From positions 98,498 through 162,497 of IMG/VR virus record IMGVR_UViG_3300017917_005108: a stretch of DNA of 64,000 nt, one strand, 5' to 3'. Each line of letters opens with the position of its first letter. The stretch's first letter is position 1. The position numbers and the translations under genes were made by a program. This stretch comes from a virus. Below, one piece after another: positions 8,230 to 15,370 of this stretch. The notes below the pieces were generated by a model. That model did not search any database. It was not told the DNA's origin and worked only from the letters and a program-made list of their open reading frames with translations.

Positions 8230-8526
8230 ATGAAATCTTTTGAGACATTGTTTTTAGAATCTATTAATAATGATCTTGTTAGTGAGAAATCTAGCGCTAG
8301 ATGCACAAAAGTTACTCAAAAGGCTTCATCCACAAGACCAGGTAAAAAATGGATGAAATGTGTTAAGTCTGGTTCTGGATATAAAAGAATACATTGGGGT
8401 CAAGCAGGAGTAAGAGTAACAGGAAAATCAGGAAATACTAAGCGTAAAAAGTCATTTAGAGCACGTCATAAATGCAGTTCAGCAAAACCAGGTACACCAA
8501 GATATCAAGCTTGTAAGGATTGGTAA
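8230..8526 (+). CDS. basic capsid-targeted DNA-binding-like protein
   Basis: 98 residues. N-terminus MKSFETLFLE (cut after Glu10), then a strongly basic Cys-containing body (CTKVTQKAS, KWMKCVKSG, RKKSFRARHKC, YQACKDW). Very Lys/Arg-rich with four Cys, so it may bind DNA or a metal. Similar short basic proteins are common in marine myoviruses; no function is established to my knowledge. First gene of the operon 8230-9054. Confidence 0.6.
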   Translation: MKSFETLFLESINNDLVSEKSSARCTKVTQKASSTRPGKKWMKCVKSGSGYKRIHWGQAGVRVTGKSGNTKRKKSFRARHKCSSAKPGTPRYQACKDW

Positions 8527-8527
8527 T

Positions 8528-8659
8528 ATGAAATCGTTTAAACAATATTTTTTAGAAAAAAAAGTTGCTCCACGTGGTGTATGTTGGAAGGGTTATAAGA
8601 TGGTTGGTATGAAGAAAAAAGGTAATAAAGAAGTTCCTAATTGTGTACCAAAAAAATGA
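8528..8659 (+). CDS. 43-residue basic capsid-targeted peptide
   Basis: Begins MKSFKQYFLE, nearly identical to the N-termini of its neighbours, followed by a basic tail with two Cys (GVCWKGYKMVG, VPNCVPKK). It starts 1 nt after the previous stop and its TGA overlaps the ATG of the protease-like gene (ATGA), so the coding claim rests on both the motif and the tight packing. If cut after Glu10 it would leave a 33-residue basic peptide, like T4 internal peptides. Confidence 0.65.
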   Translation: MKSFKQYFLEKKVAPRGVCWKGYKMVGMKKKGNKEVPNCVPKK

Positions 8660-9054
8660 AGACATTTAAAAATTTTTTTATAGAAAAAGTAGTACTGTCT
8701 GTTAAAGAGCCTATAGAAATTATAGGGGCAGGTAAGGCTGATGCTAAGGTAGATACAGGTAATGAAGCTTTCAACGTACTTCATGGTGTAGATATAAAAG
8801 AAGAAAATGGTGAAGCAATCTTTAAAACAATTAATAATAAAGTATTAAAGAAAAAAATAATTGATAGTGTTTCTATTAATATTGGTAGTGGTAATATAGA
8901 AAAAAGACCTGTTGTTGAAGTTGAATTTATCCTACACGGTAAAAACTATAAAAGGCCTTTTAGTTTAGCAGATAGAAGTACAAATGATGAGCCTATTTTA
9001 TTGGGAGAAATTTTCTTAAAAGAAATAGATGCTGTTGTTGATGTTAACATCTAG
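8656..9054 (+). CDS. capsid-targeted retropepsin-like protease (RimB/PF05618-type)
   Basis: 132 residues from ATG 8656. After MKTFKNFFIE comes PIEIIGAGKADAKVDTGNEA with the Asp-Thr-Gly triad at 33-35, then RPVVEVEFILHG, FSLADRST and EPILLGEIFL with a final VVDV. This D-T-G plus A-DRS plus LLG-FL layout matches the small aspartic peptidase family once called ATP-dependent zinc protease (PF05618, RimB). As a single-domain retropepsin it would need to dimerise. The role is inferred: processing of a packaged or host protein. Overlaps the preceding small gene and ends converging with the broken frame at 9044-9364. Confidence 0.65.
   Translation: MKTFKNFFIEKVVLSVKEPIEIIGAGKADAKVDTGNEAFNVLHGVDIKEENGEAIFKTINNKVLKKKIIDSVSINIGSGNIEKRPVVEVEFILHGKNYKRPFSLADRSTNDEPILLGEIFLKEIDAVVDVNI
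9040..9051. repeat. 12-bp perfect palindrome at convergent gene ends
   Basis: GATGTTAACATC spans the last codons of the retropepsin-like gene and the stop of the opposing frame. It could be a weak hairpin but has no T-run. Confidence 0.3.
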
Positions 9055-9364
9055 TACTTGTAAAACCTATAGATGTTAATATTTTGTTGATATTGTAAGC
9101 AGTAATTCTATCTACAACACAGACTGTTGGTGCATAAACCATATCCTGATCTATTCTCATTCCAACTTCCTCACCTAATCTTACTATATCATCAACAAAG
9201 TCCATAGCGCCTGCTCTTTTTAAAAAACGGTAATAAGGATCTTTTGGCTCAACCTCTATAAGAACGTTAAGTTTACAGAAAGTATGCGCAATAAGTGTTA
9301 AATCTCTAAAGCATGAAATGCTAGAAGGCGGATTTACTAGCTCTCCTCTTATTATGAGGTTACA
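9044..9364 (-). pseudogene. open frame without a usable start, probably broken at its start codon
   Basis: 106 sense codons read through without a stop and look coding (IRGELVNPPSS, VEPKDPYYRFLKRAG, VDRITAYNINKI) but the first ATG is about half way in (9205). A late-type element CCTAAATA (9370-9377) lies where other genes start 5 nt later. Here a GTG stands 4 nt downstream and is followed at once by TAA. Removing one base would join that GTG to the frame. It may be a frameshifted gene, a sequencing error or a gene with a non-standard start. The stretch has no other gene. Confidence 0.45.
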
Positions 9365-9369
9365 CTAAA

Positions 9370-9377
9370 TATTTAGG
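9370..9377 (-). promoter_or_regulatory. late-type promoter CCTAAATA (minus)
   Basis: Directly abuts the folE stop codon and faces the frame 9044-9364. The spacing to GTG is 4 nt, but that GTG is followed by a stop. Confidence 0.4.
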
Positions 9378-10034
9378 CTAAATTAGTTTCCGATTTTGAG
9401 CAAATTCAATAAACTTATAAAATTCATTTCTTGAATTATCTTTATCATCTAAAAATGCACCAGACATTCTAGCAGTACGCATTGTAGAATCGTGTCTAAT
9501 ACCACGATTCGAACAACAAGTATGAGCAGCTTCAATCATAACAGCAACACCCTTATTCTTTTCACATACCTCATCAATATACTTGTGAATTTGCATAGTA
9601 AGATTTTCTTGTACTTGAGGGCGTCTAGCAAACCAGTCTACAATACGATTCAACTTACTTAACCCAATAACTTTACCATCTTTAGAAGGAATGTAGGCAA
9701 CATGTGCAAATCCCATAAATGGTGCATGGTGATGTGAGCAGAGAGAAGTGACCTTAATATTAGTCTGTGCTACAATACCGTCATACTTATCAACATTATC
9801 AAAAGCTGTAACTTTAGGTGGTTCACTATAACATCCCCAGGCAAAATCTTCAACAAATGCTTTAGCTACTCTATGAGGTGTATTAGAGCTATTAGGGTCA
9901 TTTCTCCAATCGTAACCTAGAGCATCCATATAGGCTTCATAAGCCTTAGCGGCCTTTTCTACTATAAGTTTACGTTCTTCCTCAGTATGAGGGTGATTAT
10001 GATTTGCAAAAGCTAGTTTTTTCTTATTAAACAT
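9378..10034 (-). CDS. folE: GTP cyclohydrolase I (FolE)
   Basis: 218 residues. Family motifs: TPHRVAKAFVEDF, the zinc/catalytic SLCSHHHAPF, VIGLSKLNRIVDWFARRPQVQENL and EAAHTCCSNRG. It converts GTP to dihydroneopterin triphosphate, the first step toward preQ0 (and folate). With QueD, QueE and QueF in the same window the 7-deazaguanine route is the more likely use. Expression is from a sigma70-like -10 TATAAT (10043-10048) 8 nt before the ATG, not from a late promoter, as expected for a nucleotide-metabolism gene. Confidence 0.95.
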   Translation of the reverse strand: MFNKKKLAFANHNHPHTEEERKLIVEKAAKAYEAYMDALGYDWRNDPNSSNTPHRVAKAFVEDFAWGCYSEPPKVTAFDNVDKYDGIVAQTNIKVTSLCSHHHAPFMGFAHVAYIPSKDGKVIGLSKLNRIVDWFARRPQVQENLTMQIHKYIDEVCEKNKGVAVMIEAAHTCCSNRGIRHDSTMRTARMSGAFLDDKDNSRNEFYKFIEFAQNRKLI

Positions 10035-10042
10035 ATATTTTT

Positions 10043-10048
10043 ATTATA
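10043..10048 (-). promoter_or_regulatory. sigma70-like -10 box TATAAT for folE
   Basis: Eight nt upstream of ATG 10034. No clear -35 is seen. Confidence 0.4.
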
Positions 10049-10068
10049 ATATATAAGAGTTCAATTTC

Positions 10069-10076
10069 AATAAATA
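10069..10076 (+). promoter_or_regulatory. late promoter AATAAATA
   Basis: Ends 5 nt before ATG 10082; no Shine-Dalgarno. Confidence 0.7.
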
Positions 10077-10081
10077 ATTGT

Positions 10082-10516
10082 ATGGCATTTCATTCTTTAT
10101 TAAGCGAGTCTTTAAAAAGAACCAGTCTTAGAAGAGTAAGAATAAAGACTGATCCTGCATTAGTAGCTAGAAATGAAGATTTTAGAAAAATTGAAGGATA
10201 TGAAGGTTATATTCTCGGTGAATCAAAATTAGGATTAAAAGTTTTAGTTTTAAACCCTGAAATGACAATAAGTGATGTACCAGAAGAAGTATTAGAAATA
10301 ATATCACATCAAGGTAATATTGATATGGTTAATGAATTTAAATGTTATGCAAAAAAATGCTTAAAAGAATTAAAGCAAAAAAGTGATAATGACCCTGTCT
10401 TTGCACAAATTGATTCAGCAAATTCTATAGAAGATATTGAATCTTTTATTAAACAGGGTGGTTTAACGGAAGGCGAGCTTAATAATCTTTATAGAGGATT
10501 TTTAAATGACGAATAA
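10082..10516 (+). CDS. putative capsid-targeted protein of unknown function
   Basis: 144 residues. N-terminus MAFHSLLSE followed by a basic SLKRTSLRRVR segment, then an alpha/beta region (EGYEGYILGESKLGLKVLVL) and a helical C-terminus. No family recognised. The first ten residues and the dedicated late promoter put it with the packaged set. Overlaps the next gene by 11 bp. Confidence 0.5.
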   Translation: MAFHSLLSESLKRTSLRRVRIKTDPALVARNEDFRKIEGYEGYILGESKLGLKVLVLNPEMTISDVPEEVLEIISHQGNIDMVNEFKCYAKKCLKELKQKSDNDPVFAQIDSANSIEDIESFIKQGGLTEGELNNLYRGFLNDE

Positions 10517-11177
10517 GTTTGATAGCTACGTAAATTCTATCCTAGAGGAGGGAATTATGGGAAATATTAAAGCTGCAGCAAAAACAGCAGTAAAACTTCC
10601 GTTTAAAGCCGCAGGTGGATTAACAAAGAAAATAGTTAACCCTGCAGCCTGGTTAAGAGGTGCTGCAAATGTTGTTGGAGGTGCAAATAAACTATTATCT
10701 GTACCAGGTAAAGCTATAGATACTGCCCATCAAATAGTTCAATCAGGAGATGTGGTATCTCCTGTAGCAAATGCTTTGCAGTCAGGCTTACAGGGTGCAG
10801 CAAATGTAGCTTCAAAAACAGGCCAAGCTATAGCTGGTTATTACCAGAAGCAAAAAACATCTGGTGGATCTAATGCATTAAAAGGTTTGAATTTAGGACT
10901 TAAGAATGCAGTGGGAACTGCTTCAGGAGCTGCAAAAAATGCTACATCTTATGCAAATAGTGTTCTATATAATGTAGGCGCTATGGCTAGGGCAGCAATT
11001 GGGCAAAATTCACCTTTTACATTCCCTAAAGGTATTAGTGATCCAAAAAGACTTAAAGTGGGAGATACTTTTACTCAAATTAACAAAAAAACCGGTCAAG
11101 CTACAGCTTATACAGTAGTAGATAAGTCAAGAGATGGTCAGAATATAGTAGCAGCACCGGTAGAATTTTATAAATAG
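10506..11177 (+). CDS. Ala/Gly-rich putative internal virion protein
   Basis: 223 residues. N-terminus MTNKFDSYVNSILEEG resembles the capsid-targeting leaders, with a cut likely after one of the two Glu. The middle is Ala/Gly/Asn-rich with amphipathic repeats (AAKTAVKLPFKAAGG, GAANVVGGANKLL), as in internal or membrane-active ejection proteins. The C-terminal 55 residues (VGDTFTQINKKTGQAT) form a compact beta-rich domain. Function is inferred only. Confidence 0.5.
   Translation: MTNKFDSYVNSILEEGIMGNIKAAAKTAVKLPFKAAGGLTKKIVNPAAWLRGAANVVGGANKLLSVPGKAIDTAHQIVQSGDVVSPVANALQSGLQGAANVASKTGQAIAGYYQKQKTSGGSNALKGLNLGLKNAVGTASGAAKNATSYANSVLYNVGAMARAAIGQNSPFTFPKGISDPKRLKVGDTFTQINKKTGQATAYTVVDKSRDGQNIVAAPVEFYK
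11169..11176 (+). promoter_or_regulatory. late promoter TATAAATA, perfect consensus
   Basis: Lies within the last codons of the preceding gene and ends 5 nt before ATG 11182. Confidence 0.75.
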
Positions 11178-11181
11178 TTAT

Positions 11182-11376
11182 ATGCCTGCTAAATCTGAAA
11201 AACAACGTAAATTCTTTGGCGCAGTAATGGGCGCTAAAAAAGGTCAAAAAGGTGTAACTGGTGCTGCTAAAAAGACAGCTAAAGAAATGCCTAAAAAAGA
11301 GATAAAGAAATTTCTTAAGAAAGAGTCTTTCGATGATGCAGTCAATAGAGTCTTAAAAGAAATCTCTGGCTTATAA
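11182..11376 (+). CDS. small basic DUF3008-like protein
   Basis: 64 residues. MPAKSEKQRKFFGAVMGAKKGQ matches the start of the DUF3008 family (MPAKSxxQxxFFG...), short basic proteins common in phages and bacteria with no known role. The C-terminus SFDDAVNRVLKEISGL is similar in style to the packaged leaders but at the other end. Expressed from a perfect late promoter. Confidence 0.6.
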   Translation: MPAKSEKQRKFFGAVMGAKKGQKGVTGAAKKTAKEMPKKEIKKFLKKESFDDAVNRVLKEISGL

Positions 11377-11409
11377 AAAAATATCAGTTGATTTTTAAAA
11401 ATTTTTGGT

Positions 11410-11415
11410 TATAAT
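11410..11415 (+). promoter_or_regulatory. sigma70-like -10 TATAAT
   Basis: TATAAT with TTGATT (about 11387-11392) 17 bp upstream. It would give a leader of about 27 nt containing the hairpin at 11418-11444, in contrast to the near-leaderless genes. Confidence 0.5.
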
Positions 11416-11417
11416 AT

Positions 11418-11444
11418 TATAGGTAATAGAAAAGAAAACCTATA
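11418..11444 (+). promoter_or_regulatory. leader hairpin TATAGGT/ACCTATA
   Basis: Inverted repeat of 7 bp around a 13-nt purine-rich loop, ending 4 nt before ATG 11449. It would cover or set the ribosome entry region; possible translational control. Confidence 0.4.
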
Positions 11445-11448
11445 GAAC

Positions 11449-12012
11449 ATGGCATTTCATGGTGATACAAGACTAGCAGAGTTAATGTCAAACTTCATAA
11501 GAAGTAATAATGTAGAGTTAATAATAGAAACAGGTACAAGCGTAGGCTATACAACAGAATTCTTCGCAAGACATAATATACCGGTAATAGGTACTGAAAT
11601 AGGAAGAGAAGTATTTGATGAAGCAGTAGAAAGATTAAAACAGTACAATAATGTTAAATTGTTATTTGGCGATTCAACTGATAGCTTAAAAGATATACTA
11701 CCGCAATATAGAAACAAGAGAGTATTCTTTTTTCTAGATTCTCATTTTGGTGATGACTTATCATTAAATAGAGAATTAGATTTAATTGATGATTCTGGAA
11801 TTATTCCATACATTACAATACATGATTTTAAGGTACCTAATACAACTTTAGGTTACGATAAATGGGATAAAATGGAGTATGATTTTGAAACATTTAAACC
11901 GTATTTTGACAAGGTATATAAAAAGTTTAAAGGCTATAGATATACATATAATGATGATTCAGCAGTAGGTGCTAGAAGAGGATGTATTTTCTTAAGACCT
12001 CTTGAAAATTAA
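11449..12012 (+). CDS. class I SAM-dependent methyltransferase-like protein
   Basis: 187 residues. LIIETGTSVGYTTEFFA (~24-40) is a motif I-like glycine-rich SAM site, VIGTEI supplies the acidic motif II strand end and LLFGDSTDSL resembles motif III. FFFLDSHFGDDLSL follows. The closest style is the FkbM/cephalosporin hydroxylase-like methyltransferases acting on small molecules or sugars. Substrate unknown; the neighbouring QueD and QueE make a link to modified-base synthesis possible but unproven. Confidence 0.55.
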   Translation: MAFHGDTRLAELMSNFIRSNNVELIIETGTSVGYTTEFFARHNIPVIGTEIGREVFDEAVERLKQYNNVKLLFGDSTDSLKDILPQYRNKRVFFFLDSHFGDDLSLNRELDLIDDSGIIPYITIHDFKVPNTTLGYDKWDKMEYDFETFKPYFDKVYKKFKGYRYTYNDDSAVGARRGCIFLRPLEN

Positions 12013-12035
12013 AATATGGAGGTTACAATACAACT

Positions 12036-12722
12036 ATGAGTTATCAAAGTACAAAAGTTTTAGAATTAGGTAGCTGTGCGTTTAGACAATGGAGAGCTGA
12101 TCATAGTCATTGTCATTTTATTCATGGTTATAGATTAATTGCAAAGTTTTGGTTTGGTTGTTCTGAGCTTGACAATAAAAACTGGGTTGTAGATTTTGGC
12201 GGTCTTAAAGAATTAAAAAGGGAACTAGAAAAACAATTTGATCATACATTTTGTGTTGCTGCAGATGATCCTCTTCTAGAAAAATTTAAAGATCTACATA
12301 ATGCTGGTGCTTGTGATTTGCGTATTATGGAGAAAGGTGTTGGTATAGAAAGAACTGCAGAATGGTGCTTTAATAAAGCAAGTGAAGTTGTTTCTAGGCT
12401 AACAAATAATCGTTGTTGGGTAGAAAAAGTTGAAGTATGGGAGCATGAAAAAAACTCTGCAATTTATACATACACTCAGAAAAGTTCACCTTTTTGGAAT
12501 GATGTAGTAAATGTAAAGACAGAAACAACACCAGAAAGTAAGTTTAATGCAAAGCAATTTGAGTTTAATTTTAATCAACCGGTTGCAACTTCTGTAGCTG
12601 CACCTGCCCCAGAAGTTACAGAAGCAGTAAATAAAGCTGAACAGAAAATACCTGCTAGAGTTGGCGGCAATGTTACACCAGGTTTTAGTAATCTATTTGG
12701 TGGGACATCTTGGGGTAAATGA
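12036..12722 (+). CDS. queD: 6-carboxy-tetrahydropterin synthase (QueD)
   Basis: 228 residues. The QueD/PTPS core is seen: SHCHFIHGYR (two His zinc ligands), VVDFGGLK, FDHTFCVAADDP and the C-terminal EKVEVWEHEKNSA. QueD converts dihydroneopterin triphosphate to CPH4 for 7-deazaguanine synthesis. The catalytic Cys lies in GSCAFRQW. The C-terminal ~75 residues after SSPFWND are an Ala/Pro/Glu-rich extension absent from standard QueD (about 120 residues). A Shine-Dalgarno GGAGG sits ~16 nt upstream. Confidence 0.85.
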   Translation: MSYQSTKVLELGSCAFRQWRADHSHCHFIHGYRLIAKFWFGCSELDNKNWVVDFGGLKELKRELEKQFDHTFCVAADDPLLEKFKDLHNAGACDLRIMEKGVGIERTAEWCFNKASEVVSRLTNNRCWVEKVEVWEHEKNSAIYTYTQKSSPFWNDVVNVKTETTPESKFNAKQFEFNFNQPVATSVAAPAPEVTEAVNKAEQKIPARVGGNVTPGFSNLFGGTSWGK

Positions 12723-12919
12723 TAGATAAAAACAAGCTATCACCTGAAGTAAGGCAACAGCTTTACGGTGGTGAAATATCTGATTATTATAGAGAAATTA
12801 AACCTACAAACATTAGTGATAATAAAGCATTAGGTGACATCTATGATAGAATTAAGTCGAAAAATAACTTAAGACTTAGACTTAATTCCAGCGATAACCT
12901 TAACAATAAACTTCAGTAA
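12719..12919 (+). CDS. small hypothetical protein
   Basis: 66 residues, charged, no recognised domain. Starts in the QueD stop (ATGA) and its 3' end overlaps the PhoH gene tail to tail by 51 bp, an unusually deep convergent overlap that lowers confidence in its C-terminus. Confidence 0.45.
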   Translation: MIDKNKLSPEVRQQLYGGEISDYYREIKPTNISDNKALGDIYDRIKSKNNLRLRLNSSDNLNNKLQ

Positions 12920-13612
12920 TTTACTTCTTGTAATATCATCTTCAGTGAAATGAAATGTATTAATACCGTGTTCAACACTATCTTTAGAATCAAAAGCATT
13001 CATAATTTTTCCAAAACCTGACCTATCAAAAATATCTGATTGTCTTGTATCACCTATAATAAACAATTTACAATTTTTTCCAAACCTTGTTAAAATTGTT
13101 ACCAATTCACTATGTTCTAAATTTTGTGCTTCATCTACAATTACAACACTATTTGTAAATGTACTTCCTCTTAAAAAATTAACAGGTATACATTTTAAAT
13201 AATCACTATCAAACAACATATTGGTAACTTGTTTACCTACTAATTCGTCGCATTTTTCAATTAAAGGTATACTCCATGGTTTAAATTTCTCATCTACTTC
13301 TCCAGGCAAGCTACCCAGTTTCTTATGTGCAGATTCTACAATACTTCTAATATAAACAACTTCATCAATTTTTTTATCTTTTAGCATAGATAACGCGACA
13401 TATGTAGCTAGATAGGTTTTAGATGTTCCTGCTGGACCGTCACAAAACATTATTAAAGAAGAGTCATCCATTGCCTTTTCAACAAAGGTTTTATGATGAT
13501 CGTTAAGATGAAATTTCTGATCTATTTTAAAATTTAAAAGAATATCAGATCTTATTATCTTATTTTCATCATGCCGGGCAGCTTTCTTAAGCTGTCTCTC
13601 CTTCTTTGACAT
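12869..13612 (-). CDS. phoH: PhoH-like P-loop ATPase
   Basis: 247 residues. Walker A DGPAGTSKT (58-66), Walker B VVIVDEAQN and a sensor segment KLFIIGDTRQSD are typical of PhoH, an ATPase related to RecD-type helicases and common in marine phages. Biological role is unsettled. It has its own late promoter and converges with the QueD operon. Confidence 0.85.
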   Translation of the reverse strand: MSKKERQLKKAARHDENKIIRSDILLNFKIDQKFHLNDHHKTFVEKAMDDSSLIMFCDGPAGTSKTYLATYVALSMLKDKKIDEVVYIRSIVESAHKKLGSLPGEVDEKFKPWSIPLIEKCDELVGKQVTNMLFDSDYLKCIPVNFLRGSTFTNSVVIVDEAQNLEHSELVTILTRFGKNCKLFIIGDTRQSDIFDRSGFGKIMNAFDSKDSVEHGINTFHFTEDDITRSKLLKFIVKVIAGIKSKS

Positions 13613-13619
13613 CTGTAAT

Positions 13620-13627
13620 TATTTATT
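13620..13627 (-). promoter_or_regulatory. late promoter AATAAATA (minus) for phoH
   Basis: Seven nt before ATG 13612. Confidence 0.65.
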
Positions 13628-13650
13628 CTGGAAAAGCTTAAATTACAATA

Positions 13651-13656
13651 TATAAT
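13651..13656 (+). promoter_or_regulatory. sigma70-like -10 TATAAT
   Basis: Seven nt before ATG 13664; predicted start of transcription falls at or beside the start codon. Confidence 0.45.
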
Positions 13657-13663
13657 AACGAAA

Positions 13664-13867
13664 ATGAGTAAAAAAATTACAGTAGAACTAACTAATGAAG
13701 AGTTTAAAACACTACACTCTGTTTTAGGTGATTATAAGAGAATAACAAGAGACCAATATTATAGATTTGTAAAAACTAACTATGTTTATTCAGAATGTCC
13801 TCTTAATAAGATTCGTTTTGATGAAGCACAAAGTCTTTTAAAAAAACTAGTTGAAGATCAACAATAA
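13664..13867 (+). CDS. small hypothetical protein
   Basis: 67 residues, begins MSKKITVELTNEEFKTLHSVLG, a beta strand plus helix pattern. No domain recognised. First gene ahead of queE and the P-loop kinase; likely co-transcribed with them. Confidence 0.5.
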   Translation: MSKKITVELTNEEFKTLHSVLGDYKRITRDQYYRFVKTNYVYSECPLNKIRFDEAQSLLKKLVEDQQ

Positions 13868-13886
13868 TATAATATCATCTTTAAAA

Positions 13887-14621
13887 ATGGAAAATACATT
13901 ATTCTTAAGTGACGATAAAATCTTTCATACAATAGAAGGGGAGGGTGAGTATGTTGGAAAGCCTTCAGTTTTTATGCGTCTATCTATGTGTAATTTAACT
14001 TGTAAAGGGTTTATTAGTGCTGATGCTCCTTACGGCTGTGATAGTTTTATTAGCTGGTCAATTAAAAACAAAATGACGTTTGATGAGATTAATACTTTAC
14101 TTGATGAGTCGGGGTATGTAAGATGGCTAAATAGAGGCGATATTTTTAAAATTACCGGTGGTGAACCTCTTATACAGCAAAAAAATCTTCTACAATTCAT
14201 TGATTCATTTATATTTAAATTTAAATTTATTCCAAGAATTGATTTTGAAACTAATGCTACTATTATGCCAGATTATCAGTGGTCTGATTGGTGTGCAACG
14301 TTTACAACATCTCCAAAGCTATCTAATAACGGTGATCCTGAAGAGAAAAGATACAAACCAGAAGTTTTAGCTTGGCATGCCAAAAATGGCTCAGGATTTA
14401 AATTTGTTGTTTCATCAGAAAAAGATTTAGATGAAATATTTGAAAAATATATTAATAGGTTTAATATTAGAAAAAATAAAGTATGGCTAATGCCCTGCTG
14501 TGGCAGTAGAGAAGAACACAATAAAGTTGCTCCTGTTGTAGCAGAAATATGTAAGAATACAGGTATTAATTTTAGTCCAAGGCTACAACTGGTAATTTGG
14601 GACAAAGCGCTTAAAGTATAA
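13887..14621 (+). CDS. queE: 7-carboxy-7-deazaguanine synthase-like radical SAM enzyme (QueE)
   Basis: 244 residues from ATG 13887, chosen over the upstream TTG because family members begin just before the FHTIEGEGEYVGKPSVF signature. QueE rearranges CPH4 to 7-carboxy-7-deazaguanine. KITGGEPLIQ is the GGEP SAM-binding motif. The cluster ligands are unusual: C35-x3-C39-x11-C51 rather than CxxxCxxC, the third Cys being displaced by a GFISADAPYG insert. This recalls other QueE variants with widened spacing, so activity is plausible. Confidence 0.8.
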   Translation: MENTLFLSDDKIFHTIEGEGEYVGKPSVFMRLSMCNLTCKGFISADAPYGCDSFISWSIKNKMTFDEINTLLDESGYVRWLNRGDIFKITGGEPLIQQKNLLQFIDSFIFKFKFIPRIDFETNATIMPDYQWSDWCATFTTSPKLSNNGDPEEKRYKPEVLAWHAKNGSGFKFVVSSEKDLDEIFEKYINRFNIRKNKVWLMPCCGSREEHNKVAPVVAEICKNTGINFSPRLQLVIWDKALKV

Positions 14622-14622
14622 T

Positions 14623-15366
14623 ATGAGAATTGCCATATCTGGCACAGCTTGTCAAGGTAAGACAACATTAATAAATGATTTTTTAAAAACCTGGCCTTCT
14701 TATACACGTTCTAATGAAAGCTATAGAAAGGTTCTAAAGGAAGAGAAGCTAAAGATTAATAAAGAAGTAACAAAAGATGGGCAATGGAAAATACTAAACT
14801 GCCTGATTAATGATTTACAAAATACTACTAGAGAAGACAAAATTATATTTGATAGATGTCCTTTAGATAATCTAGTATACTCTATGTGGAGTTATGAAAG
14901 AGGTACATCAGACATAGACAAAGAGTTTTTAGATAAATGCATTCCTTTAGTTAGAGAGAGCATGAGAATGCTTGATATTATTTTCTTTTTACCCATAACA
15001 AAATTTTCACCTATTAAGATTGAAAAGAAAGAAAATAGAGAAATAGATCAAAATTATATTAAAGAAATTGACAATATTTTTAAGGCTATTGGACAACAAT
15101 ACAATATTAATGGTGGGTTTCCTTTTTTCGTACATGATGATAAACCAGCTTTAATTGAAATATTCGGCACTCCAGAAGAAAGAATTGAAATGGTTAAGCT
15201 TTATTTAGATAAAGATGGTGATGTTGTTAGTGAAAAAGAAAGTGTACTTAGTAATGAAAATCTTGAATTAATGGAAACTTTACTAGGTGTTCAAAAGCAA
15301 ATAGATAAGAAAGAAAAAGAAGATCAAAGACTTAGAAGTAAATTCATGCTTAAGAAGAATAAATAA
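14623..15366 (+). CDS. P-loop nucleoside/nucleotide kinase-like protein (AAA_28-type)
   Basis: 247 residues. Walker A GTACQGKTT (7-15), DRCPLDNLVYSMW (Asp-Arg substrate-binding segment), MLDIIFFLPI strand and a lid-like FSPIKIEKKENREID. It resembles the deoxynucleoside-monophosphate kinase-like AAA_28 family and a second protein in this window (36945-37535). The C-terminal ~45 residues are a charged coiled coil. It follows queE by one base, suggesting a role in modified-base or nucleotide metabolism. Confidence 0.6.
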   Translation: MRIAISGTACQGKTTLINDFLKTWPSYTRSNESYRKVLKEEKLKINKEVTKDGQWKILNCLINDLQNTTREDKIIFDRCPLDNLVYSMWSYERGTSDIDKEFLDKCIPLVRESMRMLDIIFFLPITKFSPIKIEKKENREIDQNYIKEIDNIFKAIGQQYNINGGFPFFVHDDKPALIEIFGTPEERIEMVKLYLDKDGDVVSEKESVLSNENLELMETLLGVQKQIDKKEKEDQRLRSKFMLKKNK

Positions 15367-15370
15367 TTAG

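Noticed and set aside
9203-9205. Internal ATG as the start of a short gene ending at 9044
   Set aside because: The reading frame upstream of this ATG looks equally protein-like, so a start here would discard half of an apparent coding region.
14276-14707. 143-codon minus frame opposite QueE
   Set aside because: QueE has diagnostic motifs over this stretch; the antisense frame has no recognisable content.
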